DNA from: an uncultured Oscillospiraceae bacterium
GTDB lineage: Bacteria; Bacillota; Clostridia; Oscillospirales; Oscillospiraceae
Length of the DNA: 15,447 nucleotides
Direction: 5' to 3'
Assembly: GCA_934597175.1 (NCBI GenBank)
Contig: CAKTQR010000041.1
Coordinates: forward strand, 1 to 15,447
The notes beneath the pieces were generated by a model. The model made no database searches. It was not told where the DNA came from and saw only the letters and a list, made by a program, of their open reading frames with translations. Below, piece by piece: positions 5,879-13,561 of this stretch. How positions within the stretch are numbered: position 1 is the first letter of the stretch; every line of letters starts with the position of its first letter. A program made the translations under genes and the position numbers.

Positions 5879-6766
5879 TTAAACTAGGAGCTCCGCACTC
5901 AGCTCCGGATTTACCGTCTGCGGGCACTCGATGGTGAGGGCGGCGGCCTTCATTGCGGCGGCTGCTGCCGAGACATGGTCAAGTCCCTGCACGCCTGCCC
6001 AGATGATGGCGGCGGTGGCGGCATCGCCGCAGCCGGTGGTGTTCACGGCATTGACCTTTTCGCAGGGAAGCTTCACTATCTCGGCATCCTCGGCGGCGAC
6101 TATGCCGTCCGGCCCTAAGCTCACGAACACACGCTTTACACCTGCGTCCAGCAGCGCTTCGGCGGCAAACAGCGAGGTGCTCTCGCCGGTCATGCTCTTG
6201 GCCTCCAATTCGTTCGGCTTGAACGCCTGAAGCTTGCCGAGTGCGGGCTTGAGCCTGTCGGCCTTTGCCGAGGACACGGGATCTGCGTACAGGGGAGCGG
6301 TGACATTCTCCGCTATCCACGCAATGGTCTCGGTCGTGAGATTGCCGTCAAACACAACGGCGTCGGCGGCGTTAATTTCGCTCAGATAGCCCTTGAGATA
6401 CTCGGGCGTGATGCTGCCGGAAATGTCGGTGTCCGACACGCCGATGAGCATTTCGCCCTTTTCGTCGGTCACATAAAGGTAGCTCGAGGTGCGCCCACCG
6501 ATAAGACGGCGGGTCATGTGCATATCCATGCCGAGTGCGGTGCAGCTTTCATACAGGCTCTCGCCGTAAAAATCGCTGCCGATGGCGGTGATGAACTTTA
6601 CCTTAAGCCCGAGTAGGCACAGGTTATGCGCAATGTTTCGTGCCACTCCGCCCGGGGTCAGGCTTATAACGCCCGGGTTTGAATCATGCAGTCTCGGCTC
6701 GTTATCGGGTCTGCCGCAGATATCCATATTCACTGCGCCGATCACTATTACAGTTTTATCTTCCAT
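5879..6766 (-). CDS. PfkB/ribokinase-family kinase, pseudouridine kinase-like
   Basis: A 295-residue ATP-dependent sugar or nucleoside kinase. The N-terminal signature VIVIGAVNMDICGRP and PGGVARNIAHNLCLLG (38-53) with the di-glycine hinge resemble pseudouridine kinases (PsuK). The C-terminal PfkB signature is NTTGCGDAATAA (242-253), with catalytic base Asp248 and an anion hole Gly-Cys-Gly in place of the common Gly-Ala-Gly. No pseudouridine-5-phosphate glycosidase (psuG) or transporter adjoins it, so the substrate is open. The start overlaps the end of glgP by 19 nt, with AGAGGGA close upstream, making it the last gene of the pth-glg operon; it ends at the terminator 5840-5871. ATG 6766 is kept because the family's first beta strand begins within a few residues. 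Confidence 0.82.
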   Translation of the reverse strand: MEDKTVIVIGAVNMDICGRPDNEPRLHDSNPGVISLTPGGVARNIAHNLCLLGLKVKFITAIGSDFYGESLYESCTALGMDMHMTRRLIGGRTSSYLYVTDEKGEMLIGVSDTDISGSITPEYLKGYLSEINAADAVVFDGNLTTETIAWIAENVTAPLYADPVSSAKADRLKPALGKLQAFKPNELEAKSMTGESTSLFAAEALLDAGVKRVFVSLGPDGIVAAEDAEIVKLPCEKVNAVNTTGCGDAATAAIIWAGVQGLDHVSAAAAAMKAAALTIECPQTVNPELSAELLV

Positions 6767-9156
6767 ATTCCCTCTGCGTATTCACTGACCGCCCTGTCGG
6801 CGGCGAAAATGCCCGCCTCGGCGGTGTTTATTATCGAAAGTCGGGCTCTCTCGCCGTCATCGGCTATCGATGCGTACATTTTATCGTGTGTTTCAACATA
6901 GCTGCGGTAGTCGGCGATGAGCATATACGGGTCGCCGCCGTACAGCAGCCCCGACACGAGGTCGGAGTAGCTCTTGCCGTCTCTGAAGCCACGGCTGAAG
7001 CGGTCGAGCACCGCCGTGAGCTCCGTGTCCCGCTCGGCGTATGCCTTGGGGTCGTAGCCGGCAGCCTTGAGCGCCGTGACCTCGTCGGCATGCAGGCCGA
7101 AAAGGAACATGTTCTTATCGCCCAGCCGCTCGTGCATCTCGACATTTGCGCCGTCGAGCGTGCCGATGGTGACCGCACCGTTTAGCATGAGCTTCATGTT
7201 GCCCGTGCCGGAGGCCTCCTTGCCGGCCGTGGATATCTGCTCTGACACCTGCGCTGCGGGCATGAGCGCTTCGGCGGCGGAGACACGGTAGTTTTCCATG
7301 AAATAGACCTGCAGCTTGCCCTTGCACACGGGGTCATTGTTAACATCGTCGGCAAGCGAAAGGATAAGCTCGATAATTCGCTTTGCGGTGTAATACCCCG
7401 CTGCCGCCTTTGCGCCGAACACGAAGGTGCGGGGCGTGAAGTCCATGTTAGGCTGCTCATGCAGCAGGTTTTGCAGGCGGGTTATGAGCATGGCGCACAT
7501 GAGCTGGCGCTTATACTCGTGCAGGCGCTTGACCTGCACATCGAGTATCGCATCCGTGTTGAGGACAAAGCCGTCCTGCTTTCGGGCGAAGGCCGCAAAG
7601 TCCTGCTTGTTTAAAAGCTTTATCTCGTTGACCCTGTCTCTGACTGCGGAGTCGCCCGCAAAATCGGCAAGGCGGACGAGCGTTTCGGGTTTTAACAGAT
7701 AGCTTTCGCTGCCGAGTAAGTCACAGACCAAAGAATTGAGCCTCGGGTTTATCTGCGCAAGCCAGCGGCGGTGGTCGATGCCGTTTGTGACATAGGTAAA
7801 CCGCTCGGGCGTGAGCGAGCACACATCACGGAACAGGTCCGTTTTCAGTATCTCGCCGTGCAGCGCCGAAACGCCGTTTATCTTGAAGCAGGCGGCAAGG
7901 CAAAGGTTTGCCATGTGAACGCCGTCGTCCTGGATGATGAGATTTTTGCCGACCCGCTCGCTCTCGCCGAACTTGGCTCTGAGGTAATCGCACCAGCGGC
8001 GGTTTATCTCGCACAGTATCTCCCACACACGGGGCAGCAGCGTTTGGATAAGCTCCTGCGGCCACTTTTCGAGCGCCTCGCTCATAACGGTGTGGTTGGT
8101 GTACGCAACGGCATTGGTGACGATGCTCCACGCCTCGTCCCATCCGAGACCGTACTCGTCCATAAATATTCGCATGAGCTCGGGGATAACGAGCGTGGGG
8201 TGGGTGTCGTTTATCTGAATGACATGGTGCTCGGCAAACGAGCGAACATCGCCGTAGCGCTCCATGTGCTTACGCACGATGCTCTGCACGGTCGCCGAGA
8301 CGAAGAAATACTGCTGCTTGAGCCGCAGCTGCTTGCCCTGAATGTGGTCGTCTGCCGGGTAGAGCACCTTGGTGATGACCTCGCTCATGGTGCGCTGCTC
8401 AAGGCTTTTTACATACTCGCCCTCGGAGAACAGGTACATGTCGAGCGCCGTGGTGCTGCGCGCATCCCACAGGCGCAGGGTGTTGACCGTCTCGCCCTTG
8501 TAGCCTGCGATGAGCATATCTCTCGGCACGGCGGTGACGGTGGTGTAGCCGACATGCTCGGCGTGGTAGTGACCGTAATTATCCCAGTGCGGGACGATGT
8601 GCCCGCCAAAGCGCACCTCGACGGCTTCGTCCGAGCGGGTCACGAGCCAGCTTTCGGCTGCCGAGCGCCAATCGTCGGCGACCTCGGTCTGCCTGCCGTC
8701 CTGAATTTTCTGGCGGAAGATGCCGAGCTCGTAGCATATCGAGTAGCCCGTTGCGGGGATACCCAGCGACGCCATGGAGTCCATGTAGCAGGCGGCGAGC
8801 CTGCCGAGCCCGCCGTTGCCGAGCCCGGCGTCGTTTTCCTCCTCGAAAATGTCGCTTGCATTGCGCCCGAGGTCGCTCAGCGCCCCGATGAGCGCTTCGG
8901 AAATGCCGAGGTTGAAGGCATTTTTCATAAGGCTTCTGCCCATTAAAAACTCCATGGACAGATAGTGCACCTCACGGTCGGGCTTCTTATCCTCGCCGAA
9001 GGCCAGAAGGCGGCTCATTATCTCACGGATAACTATCGCCGAGGCACGAAACACCTGATCGTCGGTCGCATTTTTACTTGTGACGCCGAACTGCGCACAC
9101 AGCTTATCTTCTATCGCCGAGCGCACCTCGTCACGGGAGATCTGACTTTTATACAT
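6748..9156 (-). CDS. glgP: Glycogen/alpha-glucan phosphorylase
   Basis: An 802-residue cytoplasmic PLP enzyme that cleaves alpha-1,4 glucan with phosphate to give glucose-1-phosphate. Length and motifs fit the glycogen/starch phosphorylase family (GT35). Visible are YLSMEFLMGRSL (65-76), GLGNGGLGRLAACYMDS (111-127), QINDTHPT (314-321), KRLHEYKRQ (543-551) and the PLP site EASGTGNMKLMLNG (647-660) with Lys655 as the cofactor lysine. AGAGGA lies about 7 nt before ATG 9156, and the gene follows glgD by 15 nt. With glgC and glgD it forms a combined synthesis/degradation operon; no glycogen synthase glgA or branching enzyme glgB is in the window. Confidence is high. Confidence 0.97.
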   Translation of the reverse strand: MYKSQISRDEVRSAIEDKLCAQFGVTSKNATDDQVFRASAIVIREIMSRLLAFGEDKKPDREVHYLSMEFLMGRSLMKNAFNLGISEALIGALSDLGRNASDIFEEENDAGLGNGGLGRLAACYMDSMASLGIPATGYSICYELGIFRQKIQDGRQTEVADDWRSAAESWLVTRSDEAVEVRFGGHIVPHWDNYGHYHAEHVGYTTVTAVPRDMLIAGYKGETVNTLRLWDARSTTALDMYLFSEGEYVKSLEQRTMSEVITKVLYPADDHIQGKQLRLKQQYFFVSATVQSIVRKHMERYGDVRSFAEHHVIQINDTHPTLVIPELMRIFMDEYGLGWDEAWSIVTNAVAYTNHTVMSEALEKWPQELIQTLLPRVWEILCEINRRWCDYLRAKFGESERVGKNLIIQDDGVHMANLCLAACFKINGVSALHGEILKTDLFRDVCSLTPERFTYVTNGIDHRRWLAQINPRLNSLVCDLLGSESYLLKPETLVRLADFAGDSAVRDRVNEIKLLNKQDFAAFARKQDGFVLNTDAILDVQVKRLHEYKRQLMCAMLITRLQNLLHEQPNMDFTPRTFVFGAKAAAGYYTAKRIIELILSLADDVNNDPVCKGKLQVYFMENYRVSAAEALMPAAQVSEQISTAGKEASGTGNMKLMLNGAVTIGTLDGANVEMHERLGDKNMFLFGLHADEVTALKAAGYDPKAYAERDTELTAVLDRFSRGFRDGKSYSDLVSGLLYGGDPYMLIADYRSYVETHDKMYASIADDGERARLSIINTAEAGIFAADRAVSEYAEGIWKIKL

Positions 9157-9171
9157 TGATGATCCTCTTAA

Positions 9172-10284
9172 TTAGATGTTGCTGTTTTTCGGAATTACTA
9201 TCGGCAGCTTCTCGCTGCCCATGAGCGTCTGAAACGCCGATACGGAAGCGTATTTATCGGCGATGACGGAGTTTAAAATGACTCCCTCGCCGATCTTTGC
9301 CCCACGCATGAGAATGCAGTTTTCGATCTTCGCACCCGGGGCGATGCGCACATCGGAGGACAAAACGCAGTTTTTCACTTCGCCCTCGATGATGCAGCCG
9401 TCGGAAACGAGACTGTTGGTGACGAACGCCTCCTCGCCGTAATAGGTGCTGACATCCTCGTGGCTCTTGGTACGCACCGGGCGCTCGGGCGGGAACATTT
9501 CGGCACGGCACTCGGGCTTGAGCATATCCATGCTCGCATCAAAATAAGTATCCAGGCTCATGATGCGGCGAGCATACCCGGGGTGCAGGTACACATTCAC
9601 CTTGCCGCCGCTTTCAAGATACGCCGCTATCGCATCACGGTGGAAGTGATAGTGGTTTGCCGCAGCGCATGCGTCCATCATGGTGATGAGAAGCTCCTTG
9701 GAGATTATATACGCCTCTAATGACGCAAGCCCCTCGCCGTCGGTTGTCTGGTTAAATATCATATGCCGGGCAAAGCCGTCTGCGTCCACGACATAGCGGT
9801 GGTGGCGGTACTCGGGCGTGCGCTCGGTGCAGATGGCGGTTATCTCAGCTCCGCTTTTTACATGATGGCGCATTGCGGCCTTGAGATCGAGGTTTGCCGC
9901 AACATTGCCCTGCACCATGACGATATACTTCGCTCTGAGCTCACGCACATAGGTCGAAACGGCGTTTAACGCCTCTATCGTGCCGGTGTAATCGCCCCTG
10001 TGGTACTCGGGCAGGCCGAACGGCGGGAGCATGCGCAGACCGCCTATGCGGCGACCCATGTCCCAGTCCTTGCCGCTGCCGATGTGGTCTAAAAGCGATT
10101 GATAGTCACGCTGCATTATAACGCCGACATCGTGGATACCGGCATTCATCATTGACGAGAGCGCAAAGTCGATGAGCCTGTATCTGCCGCAGAACGGGAG
10201 CGATGCCGCCGTTCTCGTTTTCACAAGCTCGCCAAGCTCCTTGACAGAGCCGTAGGCAAAGATTATTCCGTGAAAATCAGACAT
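9172..10284 (-). CDS. glgD: GlgD, glucose-1-phosphate adenylyltransferase regulatory/non-catalytic subunit
   Basis: A 370-residue homologue of GlgC. The N-terminal nucleotidyltransferase fold is recognisable (SLPFCGRYRLIDFALSSMMN, 28-47), but the nucleotide loop GGxGxRL of GlgC is replaced by FAYGSVKELGEL (9-20). The catalytic SGDHxYxMDY region reads VMVQGNVAANLD (122-133). This loss is the hallmark of GlgD, which in Bacillus-type Firmicutes associates with GlgC and raises its activity. The C-terminal third has left-handed beta-helix repeats (for example DGCIIEGEVKNCVLSSDVRI). A very strong GGAGGAGGT lies 6 nt before the ATG, overlapping the end of glgC; the two genes are 2 nt apart, suiting stoichiometric subunits. 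Confidence 0.94.
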   Translation of the reverse strand: MSDFHGIIFAYGSVKELGELVKTRTAASLPFCGRYRLIDFALSSMMNAGIHDVGVIMQRDYQSLLDHIGSGKDWDMGRRIGGLRMLPPFGLPEYHRGDYTGTIEALNAVSTYVRELRAKYIVMVQGNVAANLDLKAAMRHHVKSGAEITAICTERTPEYRHHRYVVDADGFARHMIFNQTTDGEGLASLEAYIISKELLITMMDACAAANHYHFHRDAIAAYLESGGKVNVYLHPGYARRIMSLDTYFDASMDMLKPECRAEMFPPERPVRTKSHEDVSTYYGEEAFVTNSLVSDGCIIEGEVKNCVLSSDVRIAPGAKIENCILMRGAKIGEGVILNSVIADKYASVSAFQTLMGSEKLPIVIPKNSNI

Positions 10285-10286
10285 GT

Positions 10287-11480
10287 TCAGACCTCCTCCG
10301 ACTTGTATATCATCGCACCGGCGGGAACGGATGCTTCGCTGCGTATCTCGATATCCGGGCCGCAGGTCGCAACGCCCCAGCCCTCGCTTCCGTCGGGCGC
10401 AGCGCCGACATGAGCGCCGCTTTTGACCACCGTGTTCTCGCCGATGATGGCGTATTCCACCGTTGCGCCCTCCTCGACGACAGCGCCGGGCATGAGGACG
10501 CTGTACAGTACCGTTGCGCCCTTTCCGACATGAGCCGAGTTTGACAGTACCGAGTTTTCGACATGGCCGTCAATGACGCAGCCCTCGGTGACGATGGAGT
10601 GCACTATGCGGGCACTCTCCCCGGCATAATGCGGCGGCAGGCCGACGGGGCGGGAGCGTATCGGCCACTCGGGGTCGTAAAGATTAATGAGCGTTGTCGA
10701 CAGCATATCCATGTTTGCGTCCCACAGGCTCGTTATCGTGCCGACATCACGCCAGTAGCCGTCAAAGCGATAGGGCCACAGCTTCTCGCCGGCACTGAGC
10801 ATGTTCGGGATTATATTTTTGCCGAAGTCCTTGCTCGAAGATGGGTCATTTTCGTCCTCGATGAGGTGCTTGCGGAGCTTTTTCCAATTAAATATGTATA
10901 TGCCCATGGACGCAAGGTCGCTCTTGGGCTGCTTGGGCTTTTCCTCGAACTGACTTACATAGCCGTCCTCGCCCAGATTCATGATGCCGAAGCGGGTCGC
11001 CTCCTCCATGGACACCTGCAAAACGGCGATGGTGCAGGCTGCGTCATGCTCTATGTGCTCACGCAGCATCTTGGCGTAATCCATCTTGTAGATGTGGTCG
11101 CCCGAGAGGATGAGGACATTGTCCGGGTCGTACATTTCGATGAAGCCCATGTTCTGATAAATGGCGTTGGCCGTGCCGGAAAACCATGAGCCGTTCTCGC
11201 CTGCGGTCTGGTACGGCGGGAGGATGAACACGCCGCCGTCGGCGCTGTCCAGATCCCACGGCTGACCGCCGCCTATGTAGCTGTTAAGGCGCAGCGGACG
11301 GTACTGCGTCAGCACGCCCACGGTGTCAATGCCGGAGTTTGCGCAGTTGGAAAGCGGAAAATCGATTATCCTGTACTTGCCGCCAAAGGGCATATTCGGT
11401 TTTGCAACATTCTGCGTCAAGGCGTAAAGGCGTGAGCCCTGACCGCCCGCAAGCAGCATTGCGATGCAGCTTTTCTTCAT
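10287..11480 (-). CDS. glgC: Glucose-1-phosphate adenylyltransferase, catalytic subunit
   Basis: A 397-residue enzyme making ADP-glucose from ATP and glucose-1-phosphate, the committed step of bacterial glycogen synthesis. Motifs: LAGGQGSRLYALT (10-22) for nucleotide binding, KYRIIDFPLSNC (35-46), SGDHIYKMDY (126-135) with catalytic Asp128, FEEKP (178-182) and SMGIYIFNW (191-199) for glucose-1-phosphate. A C-terminal beta-helix domain follows (for example GCVIDGHVENSVLSNSAHV). GAGGT lies 9 nt before ATG 11480 and overlaps the pth stop (TGAGGT), so pth and glgC appear co-transcribed. Unlike GlgD, all catalytic residues are present. Confidence 0.97.
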   Translation of the reverse strand: MKKSCIAMLLAGGQGSRLYALTQNVAKPNMPFGGKYRIIDFPLSNCANSGIDTVGVLTQYRPLRLNSYIGGGQPWDLDSADGGVFILPPYQTAGENGSWFSGTANAIYQNMGFIEMYDPDNVLILSGDHIYKMDYAKMLREHIEHDAACTIAVLQVSMEEATRFGIMNLGEDGYVSQFEEKPKQPKSDLASMGIYIFNWKKLRKHLIEDENDPSSSKDFGKNIIPNMLSAGEKLWPYRFDGYWRDVGTITSLWDANMDMLSTTLINLYDPEWPIRSRPVGLPPHYAGESARIVHSIVTEGCVIDGHVENSVLSNSAHVGKGATVLYSVLMPGAVVEEGATVEYAIIGENTVVKSGAHVGAAPDGSEGWGVATCGPDIEIRSEASVPAGAMIYKSEEV

Positions 11481-11490
11481 GCTTTCTACC

Positions 11491-12084
11491 TCAATTAAAT
11501 TTGTTCATCGCCCTGTCGGGCCCCTCAATGATGTAGCACTGCACTGCCTTGGACACACGCTCGGCAAGTGCCTGCATGTCCTCAGCGTCCTTGTCCTTAA
11601 AGGTGCCGAGCACCCAATCGGCCATGTCGTAGTCCGGATGCGGGGCAGCGCCGACGCCCATGCGGATGCGGGGGAAGTCCTGCGTGCCGAGATGCCAGAT
11701 TATATTCTTAAGCCCGTTGTGTCCGCCCGCCGAGCCGCTTTTGCGGATGCGCAGCTTGCCGACCGGCATCGCCACCTCGTCGGACACGACGATGATGTGC
11801 TCGGGGCTTATCTTATAAAACTTTGCCGCCTGAATGACAGCCTCGCCGGAGAGATTCATATAGGTCTGCGGCTTCATGAGCAAAACCTTTTCGCCGCCTA
11901 TCGTGACCTGCGCCGTGAGCGCCTTGAAGCGCAGCTTGTTTATGCTGACATTAAGCTCCTTTGCCATTGCGTCGGCGGCCATGAAGCCTGCGTTGTGCCT
12001 TGTTCCGTTGTATTTTACGCCGGGGTTGCCGAGGAATACGACAAGCCATGTTACACCCTGCGTGCTGCGAAATCTATCAAACAC
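11491..12084 (-). CDS. pth: Peptidyl-tRNA hydrolase
   Basis: A 197-residue enzyme that recycles peptidyl-tRNA by cleaving the ester bond. Key residues: GNPGVKYNGTRHNAGF (19-34) with catalytic His30, KPQTYMNLSG (71-80), SDEVAMPVGKLRIRKSGSAG (101-120) with Asp102, and GGHNGLKN (120-127). One oddity is VVFLGNPG, where most Pth proteins have GLGNPG. The start is GTG 12084, with GAGGT 8 nt upstream; the first dozen residues extend beyond the shortest family members. The ribosome site lies within 2 nt of the inverted repeat of the 12099-12374 element, so that element now supplies everything upstream. The gene is the first of the pth-glgCDP-pfkB run. Confidence 0.95.
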   Translation of the reverse strand: MFDRFRSTQGVTWLVVFLGNPGVKYNGTRHNAGFMAADAMAKELNVSINKLRFKALTAQVTIGGEKVLLMKPQTYMNLSGEAVIQAAKFYKISPEHIIVVSDEVAMPVGKLRIRKSGSAGGHNGLKNIIWHLGTQDFPRIRMGVGAAPHPDYDMADWVLGTFKDKDAEDMQALAERVSKAVQCYIIEGPDRAMNKFN

Positions 12085-12098
12085 GGGTCTTTACCTCG

Positions 12099-12374
12099 AA
12101 GCATAGGGGGAGCATCCGAACTCCGCCTCTGCCATGTCTTTTTACTCTTTCTCTGTGTTATCGTCCTTGAAATACTTGTGTATTCCCGCCTCCTCTGCCT
12201 TGACAAAGAGCAAAAATCCTACGGCAGAGGTCTTTCAGATTTTTAAGTGAGAGAGGAGTGTCGCAGGCAAGGCTTTGGGAATGAGGAAGGCTCGGCGCCT
12301 TGCGATTGAGCAAAACGAAGCTTGCGGCGCTCAAATCCACTTAAAAACGGGGTTCGGATACTCCCCCTATGCTT
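12099..12374. mobile_element. MITE-like nonautonomous element with 27-bp terminal inverted repeats
   Basis: Positions 12099-12125 and the reverse complement of 12348-12374 match at 25 of 27 bases, both beginning AAGCATAGGGGGAG. The 276-bp unit contains no plausible protein. It does contain internal symmetry: CCTCTGCC (12192-12199) inverted as GGCAGAGG (12223-12230), a further CCTCTGCC at 12126-12133, and a foldable segment near 12293-12338. I could not identify a clear target-site duplication. The size, ends and lack of coding capacity fit a MITE or another mobile palindromic element. It separates prs from pth, genes often adjacent in Firmicutes. No convincing minus-strand promoter for pth is visible inside it. 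Confidence 0.7.
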
Positions 12375-12388
12375 AAAATTATAACCCG

Positions 12389-12412
12389 AAAAGCCCCTTC
12401 TCAGGGGCTTTT
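12389..12412 (-). terminator. Terminator after prs
   Basis: AAAAGCCCCT (12389-12398) pairs with AGGGGCTTTT (12403-12412) around a TCTC loop, 11 nt past the prs stop. On the minus strand only a short T-run follows, so termination may be incomplete and allow some read-through to pth. Confidence 0.75.
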
Positions 12413-12423
12413 CAATATTCTGC

Positions 12424-13386
12424 TTATTCAAACAGATTGGAGATGGACATTTCCTCGTAAACACGCTGGATCGCCTCGGCGAACACCGGTGCTACGGACA
12501 TGTACTTTATCTTGTCCGAGGGCTGCCTGCCGGTGGGATAGGGAATGGTGTCGAGCAGGAGCAGCTCCTTGATGGCGCTGTCGTTTATGCGGTCGATGGC
12601 GGGACCGGACAGAACGCCGTGGCTTGCGCAGGCGTACACTTCCTTTGCGCCGCCTATCTCGACGATCGCCTTGGCTGCGCCGCACAGCGAGCCTGCGGTA
12701 TCGACCATATCGTCAAGCAGGATGCAGGTCTTGCCCTCGACATTGCCGATGATGTTCATGACCTCGGACTGGTTCGCTCTCTCACGGCGCTTGTCGACGA
12801 TAGCCATGTTGCAGCCGAGCTTGAGCGAGAAGTTGCGGGCTCTTGCGGTGCTGCCGACATCGGGGGACACGACCATGATATCGTCGTTGGCCTTGCCGTA
12901 GATGTCAAGATAGTGCTTTGCAAAAAGCGGAGCGCCGAAAAGATTGTCGACGGGAATGTCGAAGAAGCCCTGTATCTGAGCAGCGTGCAGATCCATCGTG
13001 AGGACACGGTCTGCGCCTGCGGCGGTAATGAGATTGGCAACGAGCTTTGCGGAGATGGGGTCACGGCTCTTGGCCTTGCGGTCCTGACGGGCGTAGCCGA
13101 AGTAGGGGATGACGGCGGTGATGCGGCCTGCGGAGGCACGGCGCATTGCATCAATCATGACGAGCAGCTCCATGAGGTTGTCGTTGACCGGCTTGCAGGT
13201 CGACTGCACGATGAAAACATCTGCGCCTCTGACAGGCTCGTGAACGGAAATGGAGCACTCGCCGTCGGCGAAGTGGGAGCAGCTGCTGTCGCCCAGCTCC
13301 TTGAAAAGATGCGAGCAAATGGCCTTGGCAAGCTCGGGGTTGGAGTTGCCGGAGAATACCTTGATCTCTTTACCGTGGGAAATCAT
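12424..13386 (-). CDS. prs: Ribose-phosphate pyrophosphokinase (PRPP synthetase)
   Basis: A 320-residue class I enzyme transferring pyrophosphate from ATP to ribose-5-phosphate, giving PRPP for nucleotide, histidine and NAD synthesis. Motifs: the ATP-binding flexible loop YARQDRKAKSRDPISAK (98-114), DLHAAQIQGFFDIPVDNL (132-149) with catalytic His134, SPDVGSTARAR (174-184), KRRERA (199-204) with the catalytic Lys/Arg pair, and the PRPP loop LLDDMVDTAGS (223-233). AGAGG lies about 10 nt before ATG 13386. It is a monocistronic-looking gene with its own promoter and terminator, divergent from prfB. Confidence 0.97.
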   Translation of the reverse strand: MISHGKEIKVFSGNSNPELAKAICSHLFKELGDSSCSHFADGECSISVHEPVRGADVFIVQSTCKPVNDNLMELLVMIDAMRRASAGRITAVIPYFGYARQDRKAKSRDPISAKLVANLITAAGADRVLTMDLHAAQIQGFFDIPVDNLFGAPLFAKHYLDIYGKANDDIMVVSPDVGSTARARNFSLKLGCNMAIVDKRRERANQSEVMNIIGNVEGKTCILLDDMVDTAGSLCGAAKAIVEIGGAKEVYACASHGVLSGPAIDRINDSAIKELLLLDTIPYPTGRQPSDKIKYMSVAPVFAEAIQRVYEEMSISNLFE

Positions 13387-13446
13387 TTTTAATCGTCCTC
13401 TCTATCTGTTCTGGTTTTATCGCATAAACGATGTTATTTCCATGGT

Positions 13447-13455
13447 ATTATATCA
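13447..13455 (-). promoter_or_regulatory. Extended -10 promoter for prs
   Basis: On the minus strand TATAAT (13452-13447) is preceded by TGA, giving an extended -10 element about 60 nt before the prs start. No good -35 box is visible (TTTCAT at 17 nt), consistent with extended -10 dependence. Confidence 0.55.
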
Positions 13456-13499
13456 AATACCCCTGCAAAATGAAAGAGCCTGCGGCATATTTTTTAGCA

Positions 13500-13528
13500 T
13501 TTACAAGCAGGATATTATCGTGTATAAT
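13500..13528 (+). promoter_or_regulatory. Sigma-A promoter for prfB
   Basis: TTTACA (13500-13505), a 17-nt spacer and TATAAT (13523-13528), 34 nt before the chosen prfB start, with an AAGGA ribosome site at 13548-13552. Confidence 0.75.
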
Positions 13529-13561
13529 AATTTAGTTAGTTTTGTACAAGGAATGATAGAA

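Noticed and set aside
7771..8946. 391-codon open frame antisense to glgP
   Set aside because: A GC-rich mirror frame of a strongly conserved phosphorylase; no domain, ribosome site or promoter supports it.
12158..12340. Short protein encoded inside the MITE-like element
   Set aside because: The 60-codon minus-strand frame has low-complexity, biased composition, no ribosome site, and overlaps internal inverted repeats.
13250..13561. N-terminal extension of prfB upstream to 13250
   Set aside because: The extension is antisense to prs and would run through the prfB promoter; the RF2 domain, the AAGGA ribosome site and the E. coli residue numbering all fit a start at 13562.
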